The position numbers and the translations under genes were made by a program. Under the pieces are notes generated by a model, which was not told where the DNA came from, searched no databases, and saw nothing but the letters and a program-made list of their open reading frames with translations. Shown in pieces: positions 52,526-61,373 of a stretch of DNA of 64,000 nucleotides (position 1 is the stretch's first letter; each line of letters opens with the position of its first letter). This DNA is from an uncultured Oscillospiraceae bacterium (GTDB taxonomy: Bacteria; Bacillota; Clostridia; Oscillospirales; Oscillospiraceae), in contig CAKULE010000003.1 of the NCBI GenBank assembly GCA_934667095.1, positions 62,001 through 126,000 of the forward strand, written 5' to 3'.

Positions 52526-52597
52526 AGGAGAATCGTTACAAAAGTTCGGGGAGATTTGTTACAAAAGTATTAAATGTTCGGGTTTGGCGGAAAATCT

Positions 52598-53044
52598 TCA
52601 CCGCAGGCCCTGAAAAAAACGGCTCAGCAGGGCCTGACACCGGTCCGCCAGCAGACCGCCGTAGATCCGGGGCCGGTGGTTGAAGCGTTCTTCGAACAGG
52701 TTGAGCACCGAGCCACAGCAGCCGGACTTCTCCTCCCGGGCGCCGTAGCGCACCTCGGCAATGCGGGAATTGATGATGGCCCCGGCGCACATGGGGCAGG
52801 GCTCCAGCGTGACGTATAGAGTGCAGCCCGTCAGCCGCCAGGAGCCCAGCGCCCGGCAGGCGGCGTCGATGGCCTCGATCTCTGCGTGGGCGGTGGCCCG
52901 GCCGTCGGCCTCCCGGCGGTTGCGGCCCTCGCCGAGGATGCGCCCGTCCGGTCCTGCGATGACGCAGCCCACTGGCACGTCGCCGTCGGCGATACACTCC
53001 TCCGCCCGGGCCAGCGCCCGGGCCATATACTCCTCGTGGGTCAT
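52598..53044 (-). CDS. tadA: tRNA adenosine(34) deaminase TadA
   Basis: Converts A34 of tRNA-Arg(ACG) to inosine. Zinc-dependent deaminase, 148 aa, with HAEIEAI and PCPMC (ligands His, Cys, Cys; catalytic Glu). ATG at 53044 with GGAGG upstream. Confidence 0.94.
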   Translation of the reverse strand: MTHEEYMARALARAEECIADGDVPVGCVIAGPDGRILGEGRNRREADGRATAHAEIEAIDAACRALGSWRLTGCTLYVTLEPCPMCAGAIINSRIAEVRYGAREEKSGCCGSVLNLFEERFNHRPRIYGGLLADRCQALLSRFFQGLR

Positions 53045-53111
53045 AGCACCCCTCCGTTCAGGCTTGCTTTCCTGATTCATCCTACCACATTTCCACGGAA
53101 AAGAAAACCCC

Positions 53112-53140
53112 TTGACTTATATCGAATATTGATATATAGT
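53112..53140 (+). promoter_or_regulatory. padR promoter with operator in the spacer
   Basis: TTGACT (53112-53117), 17-bp gap, TATAGT (53135-53140). The spacer contains TATATC-GAATATT-GATATA (53118-53136), an inverted repeat of the ATAT type often bound by PadR proteins. It is well placed for self-repression of the next two genes. Confidence 0.7.
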
Positions 53141-53165
53141 GTGCCCAAGAGGGGAGGGGAGCGCC

Positions 53166-53489
53166 ATGGCCCGCAAAAAGCTGGATACACTGACGGAGCA
53201 GATGTTCTATCTGCTGCTGGCCCTGTGGGAGCCGGGCCACGGCTACGCCATCATGGACCGGGTGCGTACCCTCTCCCACGGGCGGCTGACGCTGGGCCCG
53301 GGCACACTGTACACCCTGCTGGGCCGGTTTGAGCAGGAGGGCCTGATCGTGCTGGAGCGCGTGTTGGACAAGCGGAAGGTCTATCGCCTCACCGATCTTG
53401 GCACCCAGACGCTGGAGCAGGAGTACGGGCGCCTGCGCCGTCAGGTGGCGGATGCGGCGGCGGTATTGGAGGGGAACGGACATGAGTAA
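53166..53489 (+). CDS. PadR family transcriptional regulator
   Basis: A 107-aa winged-helix protein: FYLLLALWEPGHGYAIMDRV and LGPGTLYTLLGRFEQEGLI, then a short C-terminal dimer helix. ATG at 53166 after GGGGAGGGGA. Its stop overlaps the DUF2812 gene by 8 nt, a pairing common in Firmicutes. Confidence 0.92.
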   Translation: MARKKLDTLTEQMFYLLLALWEPGHGYAIMDRVRTLSHGRLTLGPGTLYTLLGRFEQEGLIVLERVLDKRKVYRLTDLGTQTLEQEYGRLRRQVADAAAVLEGNGHE

Positions 53490-54852
53490 CGTGAAATATA
53501 CGCTGGGCGGCTTCTCCGCCGGGGACTACCGGGCGGTGGAGCGCTATCTGAATGAACAGGCCGCCGCCGGCTGGGAGCTGGTGCGGGCCGGCGCGGTGCT
53601 GGCCAAGTGGCGGCGCACCGACCGGAAGGACCTCCGCTGGTGCGTGGACCTGGCCTCCACCCGGCAGAGCCGGGAGGAACGGCTGGACTACGTCGGCTTC
53701 TGCCGCGAGGGCGGCTGGGAGCTGGCAGCCTATACCGGGGGGATGTACCTGTTCCGCTCCCGCCCCAGGGAGGAGGCCATCCCGGTCCAGACCGACCCGG
53801 TTTTGGAACGAAAGAACTACAATCGGTATTATATCCGCAATTGTATCCTCTCTGTATTGATCGTTTTAACGTGGATTGGCTTCTACGCTCTGCTGGGCTG
53901 GGGCATGGGCAGCGACTGGGGAGAGGCGCTGCAGGAGCTGTGCCAGAACTGGAGGGAGAGCTGGACCCTCACCGCCCTACTGCCTGCGGCGGTGCTGTGG
54001 GGGCTGTGCGCAGTGTGGAAGCTGGCGGATTTTTCCGCCGGACTCTGGCGGGCCCGGGGCGGGGCGGTCCCGGTATCGCCCCGGTGGGTCATGCGGGCCA
54101 ACGGGCTCTGCGGTGTGCTGTCCCTGCTGGGTGGGGTGCTGGTGATCGCCGGGGCCCTGCTGGACAGCCTGCTGGGGGCTGGCCGGACCATGTCCATGGG
54201 GATTCTGCTGGCCATGTGGGGGTGCGTCTGCCTGTACCGCGGTTTTCTCTGGGAGGAGGACCTGTACCCTGGGGAGCGGAAGCGCCTCCGCCGGGCGGGC
54301 TTTGCGCTCATCGGCCTGCTGGCCGTCCTGATCGTGGGCCGGGCGGCGACTCCTTACGGCACTTGGGGCGACTACCGGGGCTCCCAGAAGACGGAAGCTC
54401 ATTACGCGGCCATGGAGTCCGCCCCGGTGGTGCGGCTGGAGGAGCTTGGGCTCGGCGCGGCCAACAGGACCCTCGCCGATGTGGCGGTGCCTGCGGGGCA
54501 TATCTGGCGGGTAGAGACCAGTGAGCGGCTGTGGCTCATGGGCAGCGAGAGCGTCCGCTGCTGGACGGAGCGTCAGGCGATCGATCTGGCAGAGGACCGG
54601 CTGGCGGCCCTCGCCAGCTCGGCCGGTGGGATCAGCGGCTTCCCCATGCCGGGGGTAGAGCTGAAGTCCATGGCGCTGGACTGGGCGGACGCCGCCTGGT
54701 ATGGCGAATACCATGCGGAGGACGGAGAATTTTCCGTCCTGCTGCTGCGGTTGGGGAGGCTGGTGTGCCGCATCACCGTGCCCGGAGTGATGGATATGGG
54801 CCAACTGGCGGCCGTGCAGGCCCGCCTGAGCCCGTGGGCAACGGAGCGTTGA
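53482..54852 (+). CDS. DUF2812 domain membrane protein
   Basis: 456 aa. The N-terminal DUF2812 domain (about 1-105) has FSAGDYRAVERYLNEQAAAGWEL and YLFRSRPREE. Four to five membrane segments lie between 118 and 290, followed by an extracytoplasmic C-terminal region of about 160 residues. Function is unknown. The partner PadR probably controls it; signals at the membrane are a guess. Confidence 0.78.
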   Translation: MSNVKYTLGGFSAGDYRAVERYLNEQAAAGWELVRAGAVLAKWRRTDRKDLRWCVDLASTRQSREERLDYVGFCREGGWELAAYTGGMYLFRSRPREEAIPVQTDPVLERKNYNRYYIRNCILSVLIVLTWIGFYALLGWGMGSDWGEALQELCQNWRESWTLTALLPAAVLWGLCAVWKLADFSAGLWRARGGAVPVSPRWVMRANGLCGVLSLLGGVLVIAGALLDSLLGAGRTMSMGILLAMWGCVCLYRGFLWEEDLYPGERKRLRRAGFALIGLLAVLIVGRAATPYGTWGDYRGSQKTEAHYAAMESAPVVRLEELGLGAANRTLADVAVPAGHIWRVETSERLWLMGSESVRCWTERQAIDLAEDRLAALASSAGGISGFPMPGVELKSMALDWADAAWYGEYHAEDGEFSVLLLRLGRLVCRITVPGVMDMGQLAAVQARLSPWATER

Positions 54853-54857
54853 AAAGG

Positions 54858-54893
54858 AAACGCCCGTCTGGTTGCCAGAAGCGGAGCGTTTTG
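54858..54893 (+). terminator. Probable terminator after the DUF2812 gene
   Basis: AAACG and CGTTT with inner TCTGG / CCAGA form an imperfect hairpin just after the stop, followed by TTTTGAT. Confidence 0.55.
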
Positions 54894-55287
54894 ATAGGAT
54901 GAGGTCAGGGAAGGGGCCGCGGCAGAGGCGGCGCCGGGAGCGGAAAGAGAGGTAAACAGTAAAAAATGTTATTTTGCACAAAAACAGGGAGGAAAAGAAA
55001 AAAGAATTGACAAAGCATTGAGATTAAATATACTAAAATTAGGAAAGGGGTGATTGAAATGTAACCGCGATAAGAAAAACCTTCAGGCCCAAAGATAATA
55101 CAAGATTAACAGAAAGGGAGAAATAATTAAAAATGAAAAAGACAATTCTTTCCCTTTCCTTGGCACTTGCAATATACGGGAAATAGGACGACTACAATGA
55201 CAGAAATATACAACAGTGTGCACAACTTGAATTCAAATGGCAGCAGCAGGTACCTAATCTACGGAACATAGAGGGAGGAAAACCGGC
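54894..55287 (+). other. AT-rich decayed segment with promoter and broken reading frames
   Basis: No intact gene. TTGACA (55007-55012), 16-bp gap, TATACT (55029-55034) is a good promoter. It is followed by a strong ribosome site (AGGAAAGGGG) and ATG at once closed by TAA (55059-55064). Seventy bases later a signal-peptide start appears but stops after 17 codons. It looks like a gene reduced to its control region. Confidence 0.6.
55133..55186 (+). pseudogene. Truncated signal peptide remnant
   Basis: ATG at 55133 reads MKKTILSLSLALAIYGK and stops at TAG. It is a typical signal-peptide start without a mature protein. GGGAG lies 12 nt upstream. The base composition is much lower in G+C than the neighbours. 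Confidence 0.5.
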
Positions 55288-55767
55288 ATGAAGAAAAGGC
55301 TGATTCCCTTATTGATGGCGATGGCGCTGCTGCTGAGCGCCTGCGGAGCGAAGGAAGGGCAGGTAAGCTATGAGACCGGCAGCAGCGGGGCGAGCGTGGT
55401 CATCAAAGGTTATGACGCACAGATGCTGGAGTATCATCCGGACAGTCTGGCGGGGGGTTATCTCTACTTTGCCAGCCCCGTGTTCCTGGGCGGAGCCTTT
55501 GAGGGCGTGGTTACCGAAGGGGACGCCAGGCTGGAGGACGGGAAGATCACGGTGGCCTTCATGAGAAAGGACGATTAGGGTGGGACGGTATTTGGAGCCG
55601 GCGCCCGGTTCACCGTGGATGTGGAGAGCAAAACGGTGACGGAATCTGTGTTTACCCCCTGGGAAGGGCATGAGATCACCATGACCGAAGAGGAAATGGC
55701 GCAGGCCGGCCTTGCCCTGGCGGAGCTCATCCGTGGGGCGCGGAACTACCTGAACGGAACGATATAA
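55288..55767 (+). pseudogene. Small lipoprotein gene interrupted by an in-frame amber codon
   Basis: A lipoprotein with signal peptide and lipobox LLSAC (Cys19) reads 96 codons to TAG at 55576-55578. In the same frame 62 further codons follow without a break (GGTVFGAGARFTVDV... to NGTI) up to TAA at 55765. The continuation has normal codon use, so the ancestral product was about 159 aa. A single change of TGG, CAG or similar explains the TAG. The first part (96 aa) could still be made and exported. Family not recognised. GAGGGAGG precedes the ATG. Confidence 0.75.
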
Positions 55768-55802
55768 GAAGGGGCCGACAGCAATGCTGTCGGCCCCTTC
55801 TT
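55768..55802. terminator. Bidirectional terminator
   Basis: AAGAAGGGGCCGACAG and CTGTCGGCCCCTTCTT flank a five-base loop. It serves both the lipoprotein remnant and the convergent CoA-transferase operon. Confidence 0.9.
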
Positions 55803-55822
55803 TGAAACCGGAAAGTTCCGGA

Positions 55823-56479
55823 TTACACCATGCTCTTGAGCTCGGGGGAGACGATCAGGGTGGCCTCAGTGGCGGCCTGGATTTGCTCCACGGTGAACTC
55901 GGGGTTGTACTCAGTGAGGACAAGGCCCTTGTCGGTGACCTCCATCACGCCCATCTCAGTGATGATCTTGGTGATGCAGTGCACGGCGGTATAGGGCAGC
56001 TTGCACTTCTTCAGGATCTTGGGGTTGCCCTTGGCGGTGTGCTCCATGGCGACGATGACGTTCTTAGCGCCGACCAGCAGGTCCATAGCGCCGCCCATGC
56101 CGGGCATCTTCTTGCCGGGGATGATCCAGTTGGACAGGGACCCCTCCTCGTCAACCTCGAGGCCGCCCAGAATGGTGGCGTCCACGTGGCCGCCGCGGAT
56201 CAGGCCGAAAGAGGTGGCGGAGTCGATGAAGCAGCCAACGCTGCTGACAGCGGCGGGGGAGCCGCCGGCGTCCACCACGTGGATGGGGTCGCGGTTCTCA
56301 TCGTTCACGGTGCCGGTGCCGATGATGCCGTTCTCGGACTGGAGGGTCACATGGATGCCCTCGGGCAGGTAGCTGGGGACCAGAGTGGGAAGGCCGATGC
56401 CCAGATTGACCACGTCGCCGTCCTTCAGCTCCTTGGCGACACGCTTGGCGATAAAGCCCTTGATCTCAGACTTTTCCAT
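55823..56479 (-). CDS. atoA: Acetate/acetoacetate CoA-transferase subunit beta (AtoA/CtfB type)
   Basis: Catalytic subunit, 218 aa. The catalytic Glu is E49 in LQSENGIIG. GIGLPTLVPSYL and GGLEVDEEGSLSNWIIPG are typical. With the alpha subunit it moves CoA between acetoacetate, acetate and butyrate. It starts at the last base of atoD's stop (TAATG). Confidence 0.9.
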   Translation of the reverse strand: MEKSEIKGFIAKRVAKELKDGDVVNLGIGLPTLVPSYLPEGIHVTLQSENGIIGTGTVNDENRDPIHVVDAGGSPAAVSSVGCFIDSATSFGLIRGGHVDATILGGLEVDEEGSLSNWIIPGKKMPGMGGAMDLLVGAKNVIVAMEHTAKGNPKILKKCKLPYTAVHCITKIITEMGVMEVTDKGLVLTEYNPEFTVEQIQAATEATLIVSPELKSMV

Positions 56480-57162
56480 TAGTAGTTACCTCCCTCGACC
56501 ACGTAGTCGACGAACACGCCGGAGGTGCGGACATCCTCGGGGGTGATATGGTCGACGATCTCCTCGGCCTCCACGATGACGACGTCAGCGGCGGTGGCCA
56601 TAACGATGTTGAAGTTGCTGGTGGTGCCCTTGTACCAGATGTTGCCAGCCTTGTCCACCTTGGCGCCGCCAAGAACCGCGAAGTCAGCGTGGATGGGCTT
56701 CATCAGCAGGTAGTCCTTGCCGTCGATGGTCTGCTTGCCGAGGCAGAACTCGTTGTCCTCAACGATGGTGCCGACGCCGGTGGGGGTCAGCACGCCGCCG
56801 AGACCAGCGCCGTCGGCGCGGATCATCTCAGCCAGAGAGCCCTGAGGTACGAGGACCACGTCCAGAGTGCCCTCCTGCATGTTCTGGGTGGCGACCTCGG
56901 GGTTGAGGCCCACGTGGGTGGCGATGAGCTTCTTCACCTGATGGTTGTGGATCAGCTTGGCCACGCCGTAGTAGTCCTCGCCGAGAGGGCCGCCGGGCAT
57001 GGAAGCGTCGTTGCCGATCATGGTCAGATCCTTGACGCCGCTCTTGGAGAGGGCATCGATGAACTTATGGGCGTTGCCGCAACCCATGAAGCCGCCGAAC
57101 ATCACGGTGGCGCCATCGGGGATCAGCTTGACCGCCTCTTCGATGGATACGAATTTAGGCAT
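56479..57162 (-). CDS. atoD: Acetate/acetoacetate CoA-transferase subunit alpha (AtoD/CtfA type)
   Basis: 227 aa. VMFGGFMGCGN, ATHVGLNPEVA, VLVPQGSLAEMIRADGAGLGG and LTPTGVGT match AtoD closely. Binds CoA. Follows the thiolase gene by 91 nt; the three likely form one operon for acetoacetyl-CoA handling. Confidence 0.92.
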   Translation of the reverse strand: MPKFVSIEEAVKLIPDGATVMFGGFMGCGNAHKFIDALSKSGVKDLTMIGNDASMPGGPLGEDYYGVAKLIHNHQVKKLIATHVGLNPEVATQNMQEGTLDVVLVPQGSLAEMIRADGAGLGGVLTPTGVGTIVEDNEFCLGKQTIDGKDYLLMKPIHADFAVLGGAKVDKAGNIWYKGTTSNFNIVMATAADVVIVEAEEIVDHITPEDVRTSGVFVDYVVEGGNY

Positions 57163-57253
57163 TTTGTTTGACCTCCTGAAAGTTTAAATGAGCTTGGGGG
57201 GACGGGGACGTACCCCGTCCCCCCATGGACTGTGGTGAAAAAGTGCGGTCAGC

Positions 57254-58513
57254 TCAGCACTTCTCGAACACGGTGGTGACGCCCATGCCGCCGCCGATGC
57301 ACAGAGTGGCCAGGCCCTTCTTGGCCTCGGGCCGCTTCTGCATCTCGTGCAGCAGGGTGACGATGATACGCGCGCCGGAAGCGCCCACGGGGTGGCCGAT
57401 GGAGATGGCGCCGCCGTTGACGTTGACCTTATTCATATCGAAGTGGAGCTCGCGGGCCACAGCGATGGACTGGGCAGCGAAGGCCTCGTTGGCCTCGACC
57501 AGGTCGATGTCCTCGATGGACAGGTTGGCCTTCTTCAGAGCCTCGCGGGTGGAGACGACGGGGCCGACACCCATGATCTTGGGATCGACGCCGCCCTGGC
57601 CCCAGCTGATCAGCTTGGCCATGGGCTTCAGGCCATACTTCTCCACGGCCTCGCCGGAAGCCAGCACGATGGCGGCAGCGCCGTCGTTGATGCCGGAGGC
57701 GTTGGCGGCGGTGACGCGCTTCTCGTGCTTGCGCACATGCTCGGCCTTGATCTCGGTGACGTCGAAGGTGTGGACGACCTCGTCCTCAACGCCATCGGGG
57801 CCCACGGGGAACGCGCCCTTCAGCTTGGCAACGGACTCCATGGTCACGCCGGCCTTGGGGAACTCGTCGACCTTGAACTCCACCATTTCCTTCTTCTTCT
57901 TGATCATGACGGGGACGATCTCGTCCTCGAACTTGCCGGCCTTCTGAGCGGCCTCGGTCTTGTTCTGAGAGCTGACGGCGAACTGGTCCAGCTCCTCGCG
58001 GGTGATGCCCCAGATGTCGCAGATGTTCTCAGCGGTGGTGCCCATGTGGTAGTTGTTGTAAACGTCCCACAGGCCGTCGTTGACCATGGTGTCCACCATG
58101 GTGGTGTTGAACATACGGGCGCCGCCACGGGCGGAGGGGACAGCATAAGGAGCCATGGTCATGTTCTCAGTGCCGCCGCAGACGACCACGTCGGCGTCGC
58201 CGGCCAGGATGGCACGGCCAGCCTCGATGACGGACTTCATGCCGGAGCCGCACACCATGCCCACGGTGTAAGCGGGGACGGAGTAGGGCAGGCCGGCCTT
58301 GATGCCCACCTGACGGGCCACGTTCTGGCCCTGAGCAGCGGTGAGGATGCAGCCGAACATCAGCTCGTCCACCATCTCGGGCTTCATGTTAGCACGCTCC
58401 AGAGCGGCCTTCACCACGGTAGCGCCGAGATCAGAAGCGGGAGTGTTGGACAGGGAGCCCTGGAAGGCACCCACAGCGGTACGGCAGCAGCTGACTACGT
58501 ACAGGTCTTTCAT
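57254..58513 (-). CDS. Acetyl-CoA acetyltransferase (thiolase)
   Basis: Condenses two acetyl-CoA to acetoacetyl-CoA or cleaves it. 419 aa, slightly longer than the usual 392. Nucleophile Cys88 (MVCGSGMKS), VNVNGGAISIGHPVGASG with the catalytic His, and LCIGGGMG with the second Cys. ATG at 58513 with GGAGG upstream. First gene before atoDA. 3-hydroxybutyryl-CoA dehydrogenase and crotonase are not in the window. Confidence 0.94.
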   Translation of the reverse strand: MKDLYVVSCCRTAVGAFQGSLSNTPASDLGATVVKAALERANMKPEMVDELMFGCILTAAQGQNVARQVGIKAGLPYSVPAYTVGMVCGSGMKSVIEAGRAILAGDADVVVCGGTENMTMAPYAVPSARGGARMFNTTMVDTMVNDGLWDVYNNYHMGTTAENICDIWGITREELDQFAVSSQNKTEAAQKAGKFEDEIVPVMIKKKKEMVEFKVDEFPKAGVTMESVAKLKGAFPVGPDGVEDEVVHTFDVTEIKAEHVRKHEKRVTAANASGINDGAAAIVLASGEAVEKYGLKPMAKLISWGQGGVDPKIMGVGPVVSTREALKKANLSIEDIDLVEANEAFAAQSIAVARELHFDMNKVNVNGGAISIGHPVGASGARIIVTLLHEMQKRPEAKKGLATLCIGGGMGVTTVFEKC

Positions 58514-58568
58514 GATACAATACCTCCAAAATTTGTTTTGCAAAGGGGTCATAACGCATCTGACAAAA

Positions 58569-58597
58569 ATTATATACCTGAGTACCGAAAAAATCAA
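58569..58597 (-). promoter_or_regulatory. Promoter of the thiolase-atoDA operon
   Basis: On the minus strand TTGATT (58592-58597), 17-bp gap, perfect TATAAT (58569-58574). Confidence 0.8.
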
Positions 58598-58751
58598 CAG
58601 GGTGAGGTGACTTTTTCGATAGAAAATGATGCTTTTTTCAAAAAGCAGGGGCTGAGAGCGACTTCCGGGCCTTTGGGGTAAGTCAGAAAAGACAAAGAGG
58701 AGATAAAAAATGACAAAGATTTGACGAAATCCATCATCGAACAGGGCAGGA

Positions 58752-61373
58752 TCAGCGCTGGGCGGCCCGGCGGATGGCCTTCTCGGCCTCGCACACCCCC
58801 AGCGGGAGCACAGACAGTCCCAAAACCACGGCCCACTCCACGGCGGAGAGCGCGCAGACGCTGAATACGCTCATCAGCGGGGGGACCAGCAGCACGGCCA
58901 GCTGGAGGAGCATACCCACCACAAAGGCCTTGTTCATGGCCTTGTTGGAGAACAGGCCGATGGTGACGATGGACTGGTGTTCGCTGCGCACGTCATAGGC
59001 GTGGAACAGCTGGCACAGGGTCAGGGTGGCGAAGGCCATGGTGTTGGCGGTGGCGTCCGCCGCGTTGGGGTCGCTGAGGACGTATTCGCCCAGCCAGTAG
59101 GCCGCTAGCGTGATCAGGCCCACCATGGTCCCCTGCCACGCCAGCCGGATGGAGAAGGACCGGTTGAACAGCGGCTCGCTGGCGGAGCGGGGCTTTTCCT
59201 GCATGACGCCGTGCTCCACCGGCTCCATGCCCAGCGCAAGGGCGGGAAGGGAGTCGGTCACCAGATTGAGCCACAGCAGCTGCACCGGCACCAGCGGAGC
59301 CTGATGAAAGTTGAACAGGGTGGCGAGGAAGAGGGTGATGATCTCGCCGATGTTGCAGGACAGCAGGTAGTGGATGGCTTTTTTGATGTTGGCGTAGATG
59401 CCGCGGCCCTGCTCCACCGCGTGGACGATGGTGGCGAAGTTGTCGTCGGTGAGGATCATGTCCGCCGCGCCCTTGGCCACGTCAGTGCCGGTGATGCCCA
59501 TGGCGCAGCCGATGTCGGCCGCCTTGAGGGCGGGGGCGTCGTTGACGCCGTCGCCGGTCATGGCCACCACCATACCCCGGCTCTGCCACGCCCGGACGAT
59601 GCGCATTTTGTGCTCCGGGGACACCCGGGCGTAGACGGAGAATTTATGTACGTCCTGTTCCAGCACCTCCTGCGGCATGAAGTCCAGATCCTCGCCGGTG
59701 ATGGCCAGGTCGCTGTCCCGGAAGATGTCCAGCTCCCTGGCGATGGCCACGGCGGTGAGCTTGTGGTCGCCGGTGATCATCACCGGGCGGATGCCGGCGC
59801 CGTAGCACTCGGCCACCGCCTGCCTGACCTCCACCCGGGGCGGGTCGATCATGCCGATGAGGCCCACGAAGGTCAGGCCGCTCTCGAGGTCGGCGCTGGT
59901 GAGCTCCCCGGCGGGGAGAACGTCAATGTCCTTATAGGCGGCGCCCAGCACCCGCAGGGCCCGGGCGGCCATATCGGCGTTCACCGCCTCGATCTCGGCG
60001 GACCGGGCGGTGTCCATAGGGACCGCGCTGCCGCCGGACAGGCAGGACACGCACCGGGCGGCCAGAAGGTCGGGCGCGCCCTTGACCATCACCCGGTACC
60101 TGCCGCTGCAGGGATGGATGGTGCTCATCAGCTTGCGTTCGGAGTCGAAGGGGAGCTCAGCCGCCCGGGGCATGGCCTGCTCCAGCTGGTTCTTGTCCAT
60201 GCCCTCCTTGAGGGCGGCGTCCACAAAAGCGGTCTCGGTGGGGTCGCCGGCGGTATGAGGCGTGCCGTCCTCCCCGTAGGTAAGGATGGTGTCGTTGCAC
60301 AGGGTGGTGATGCGCAGAGCCTCCGTCCGGTCGCCCCAGATCTCCACCACGGTCATGCGGTTCATGGTGAGGGTGCCCGTCTTGTCGGAGCAGATCACCC
60401 CGGCGCAGCCCAGCGTCTCCACCGCGGGGAGCTTCTTCACAATGGCGTTGCGTTTCACCATCCGCTGGACGCCGAGAGCCAGCACGATGGTGACGATGGC
60501 GGGCAAGCCCTCGGGAATGGCGGCCACCGCCAGCGACACGGCGGACATCAGCATTTCCAGCACGCCGTGGCGATAGATGAGGCCCAGCCCGAACATGACG
60601 GCGCACACCACCAGACAGACGAAGGACAGGGTCTTGGAGATCTCACCCATCTTCCGCTGGAGGGGGGTGTCGGTCTCCTCCGCACCCATGAGCAGCCCGG
60701 CGATGCGGCCTACCTCGGTACTCATGCCCGTGGCGGTAACGATGCACGTGGCCCGGCCGTTGGTGATGACCGTGGAGGAGATGACCATGTTCTTCCGGTC
60801 GGCCAGCGGGGTCTCCTCCGGCAGGGAGTCCAGCGCTGCCTTGCTGACGGGGACGGACTCGCCGGTCATGGCAGACTCGTCGGCCTTCAGGTTGGCGCAG
60901 TCGAGGATGCGGGCATCGGCGGGGACGAGGTCCCCGGCCTCCAGCTGGATGATGTCCCCGGGGACCAGCTGGCTGGTCTCCAGCCGGCGCACCTCCCCGT
61001 CCCGCAGGACCTTGGCCAGCGGGGCGGACATTTTCTGCAGGGCTTCCAGCGCCTTTTCCGCGCTGTTTTCCTGCGAGATGGAGATGCAGGCATTGACGAT
61101 GACGATGACCAGAATGATCACCGCTTCGATCCAGTCGGCGCCGCCGCTGGAGATGAGGGACAGCACCGCCGCCGCCAGCAGCACGAGGATCATGGGGTCC
61201 TTCATCTGATCGAGGAAGCGCTTGGCCAGACTGTCCTTCTTGCCGGAGGCCAGTTGGTTGGGGCCGTACTGGGATAGCCGGCGCTCCGCCTCCTGCGAGG
61301 AGAGGCCGTGGTTGCGGTCGCTGCGCAGCTCGTCCAGCGCCTCGCCGGGGGTCTTGTGGAACCATGAGATCAC
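58752..61373 (-). CDS. P-type cation ATPase, Ca2+/Mn2+ type (PMR1/SERCA-like)
   Basis: 873 aa exporter. Phosphorylated Asp is D330 in SDKTGTLT. TGES, PEGLPAIV in TM4 and NLVTDSLPALALG in TM6 provide the cation site of Ca/Mn pumps. MVAMTGDGVNDAPALK is the hinge. The N-terminus has the cation-ATPase-N domain (GLSSQEAERRLSQYGPNQL). The GTG at 61373 follows AAAAGGAG by 9 nt. A 200-nt leader with an intrinsic terminator precedes it, so expression is attenuated. Ca2+ and Mn2+ cannot be told apart from sequence. Confidence 0.93.
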   Translation of the reverse strand: MISWFHKTPGEALDELRSDRNHGLSSQEAERRLSQYGPNQLASGKKDSLAKRFLDQMKDPMILVLLAAAVLSLISSGGADWIEAVIILVIVIVNACISISQENSAEKALEALQKMSAPLAKVLRDGEVRRLETSQLVPGDIIQLEAGDLVPADARILDCANLKADESAMTGESVPVSKAALDSLPEETPLADRKNMVISSTVITNGRATCIVTATGMSTEVGRIAGLLMGAEETDTPLQRKMGEISKTLSFVCLVVCAVMFGLGLIYRHGVLEMLMSAVSLAVAAIPEGLPAIVTIVLALGVQRMVKRNAIVKKLPAVETLGCAGVICSDKTGTLTMNRMTVVEIWGDRTEALRITTLCNDTILTYGEDGTPHTAGDPTETAFVDAALKEGMDKNQLEQAMPRAAELPFDSERKLMSTIHPCSGRYRVMVKGAPDLLAARCVSCLSGGSAVPMDTARSAEIEAVNADMAARALRVLGAAYKDIDVLPAGELTSADLESGLTFVGLIGMIDPPRVEVRQAVAECYGAGIRPVMITGDHKLTAVAIARELDIFRDSDLAITGEDLDFMPQEVLEQDVHKFSVYARVSPEHKMRIVRAWQSRGMVVAMTGDGVNDAPALKAADIGCAMGITGTDVAKGAADMILTDDNFATIVHAVEQGRGIYANIKKAIHYLLSCNIGEIITLFLATLFNFHQAPLVPVQLLWLNLVTDSLPALALGMEPVEHGVMQEKPRSASEPLFNRSFSIRLAWQGTMVGLITLAAYWLGEYVLSDPNAADATANTMAFATLTLCQLFHAYDVRSEHQSIVTIGLFSNKAMNKAFVVGMLLQLAVLLVPPLMSVFSVCALSAVEWAVVLGLSVLPLGVCEAEKAIRRAAQR

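Noticed and set aside
55561..55620. Frameshift in the small lipoprotein gene
   Set aside because: The downstream sequence continues in the same frame after the TAG, so a nonsense codon explains it without a shift.
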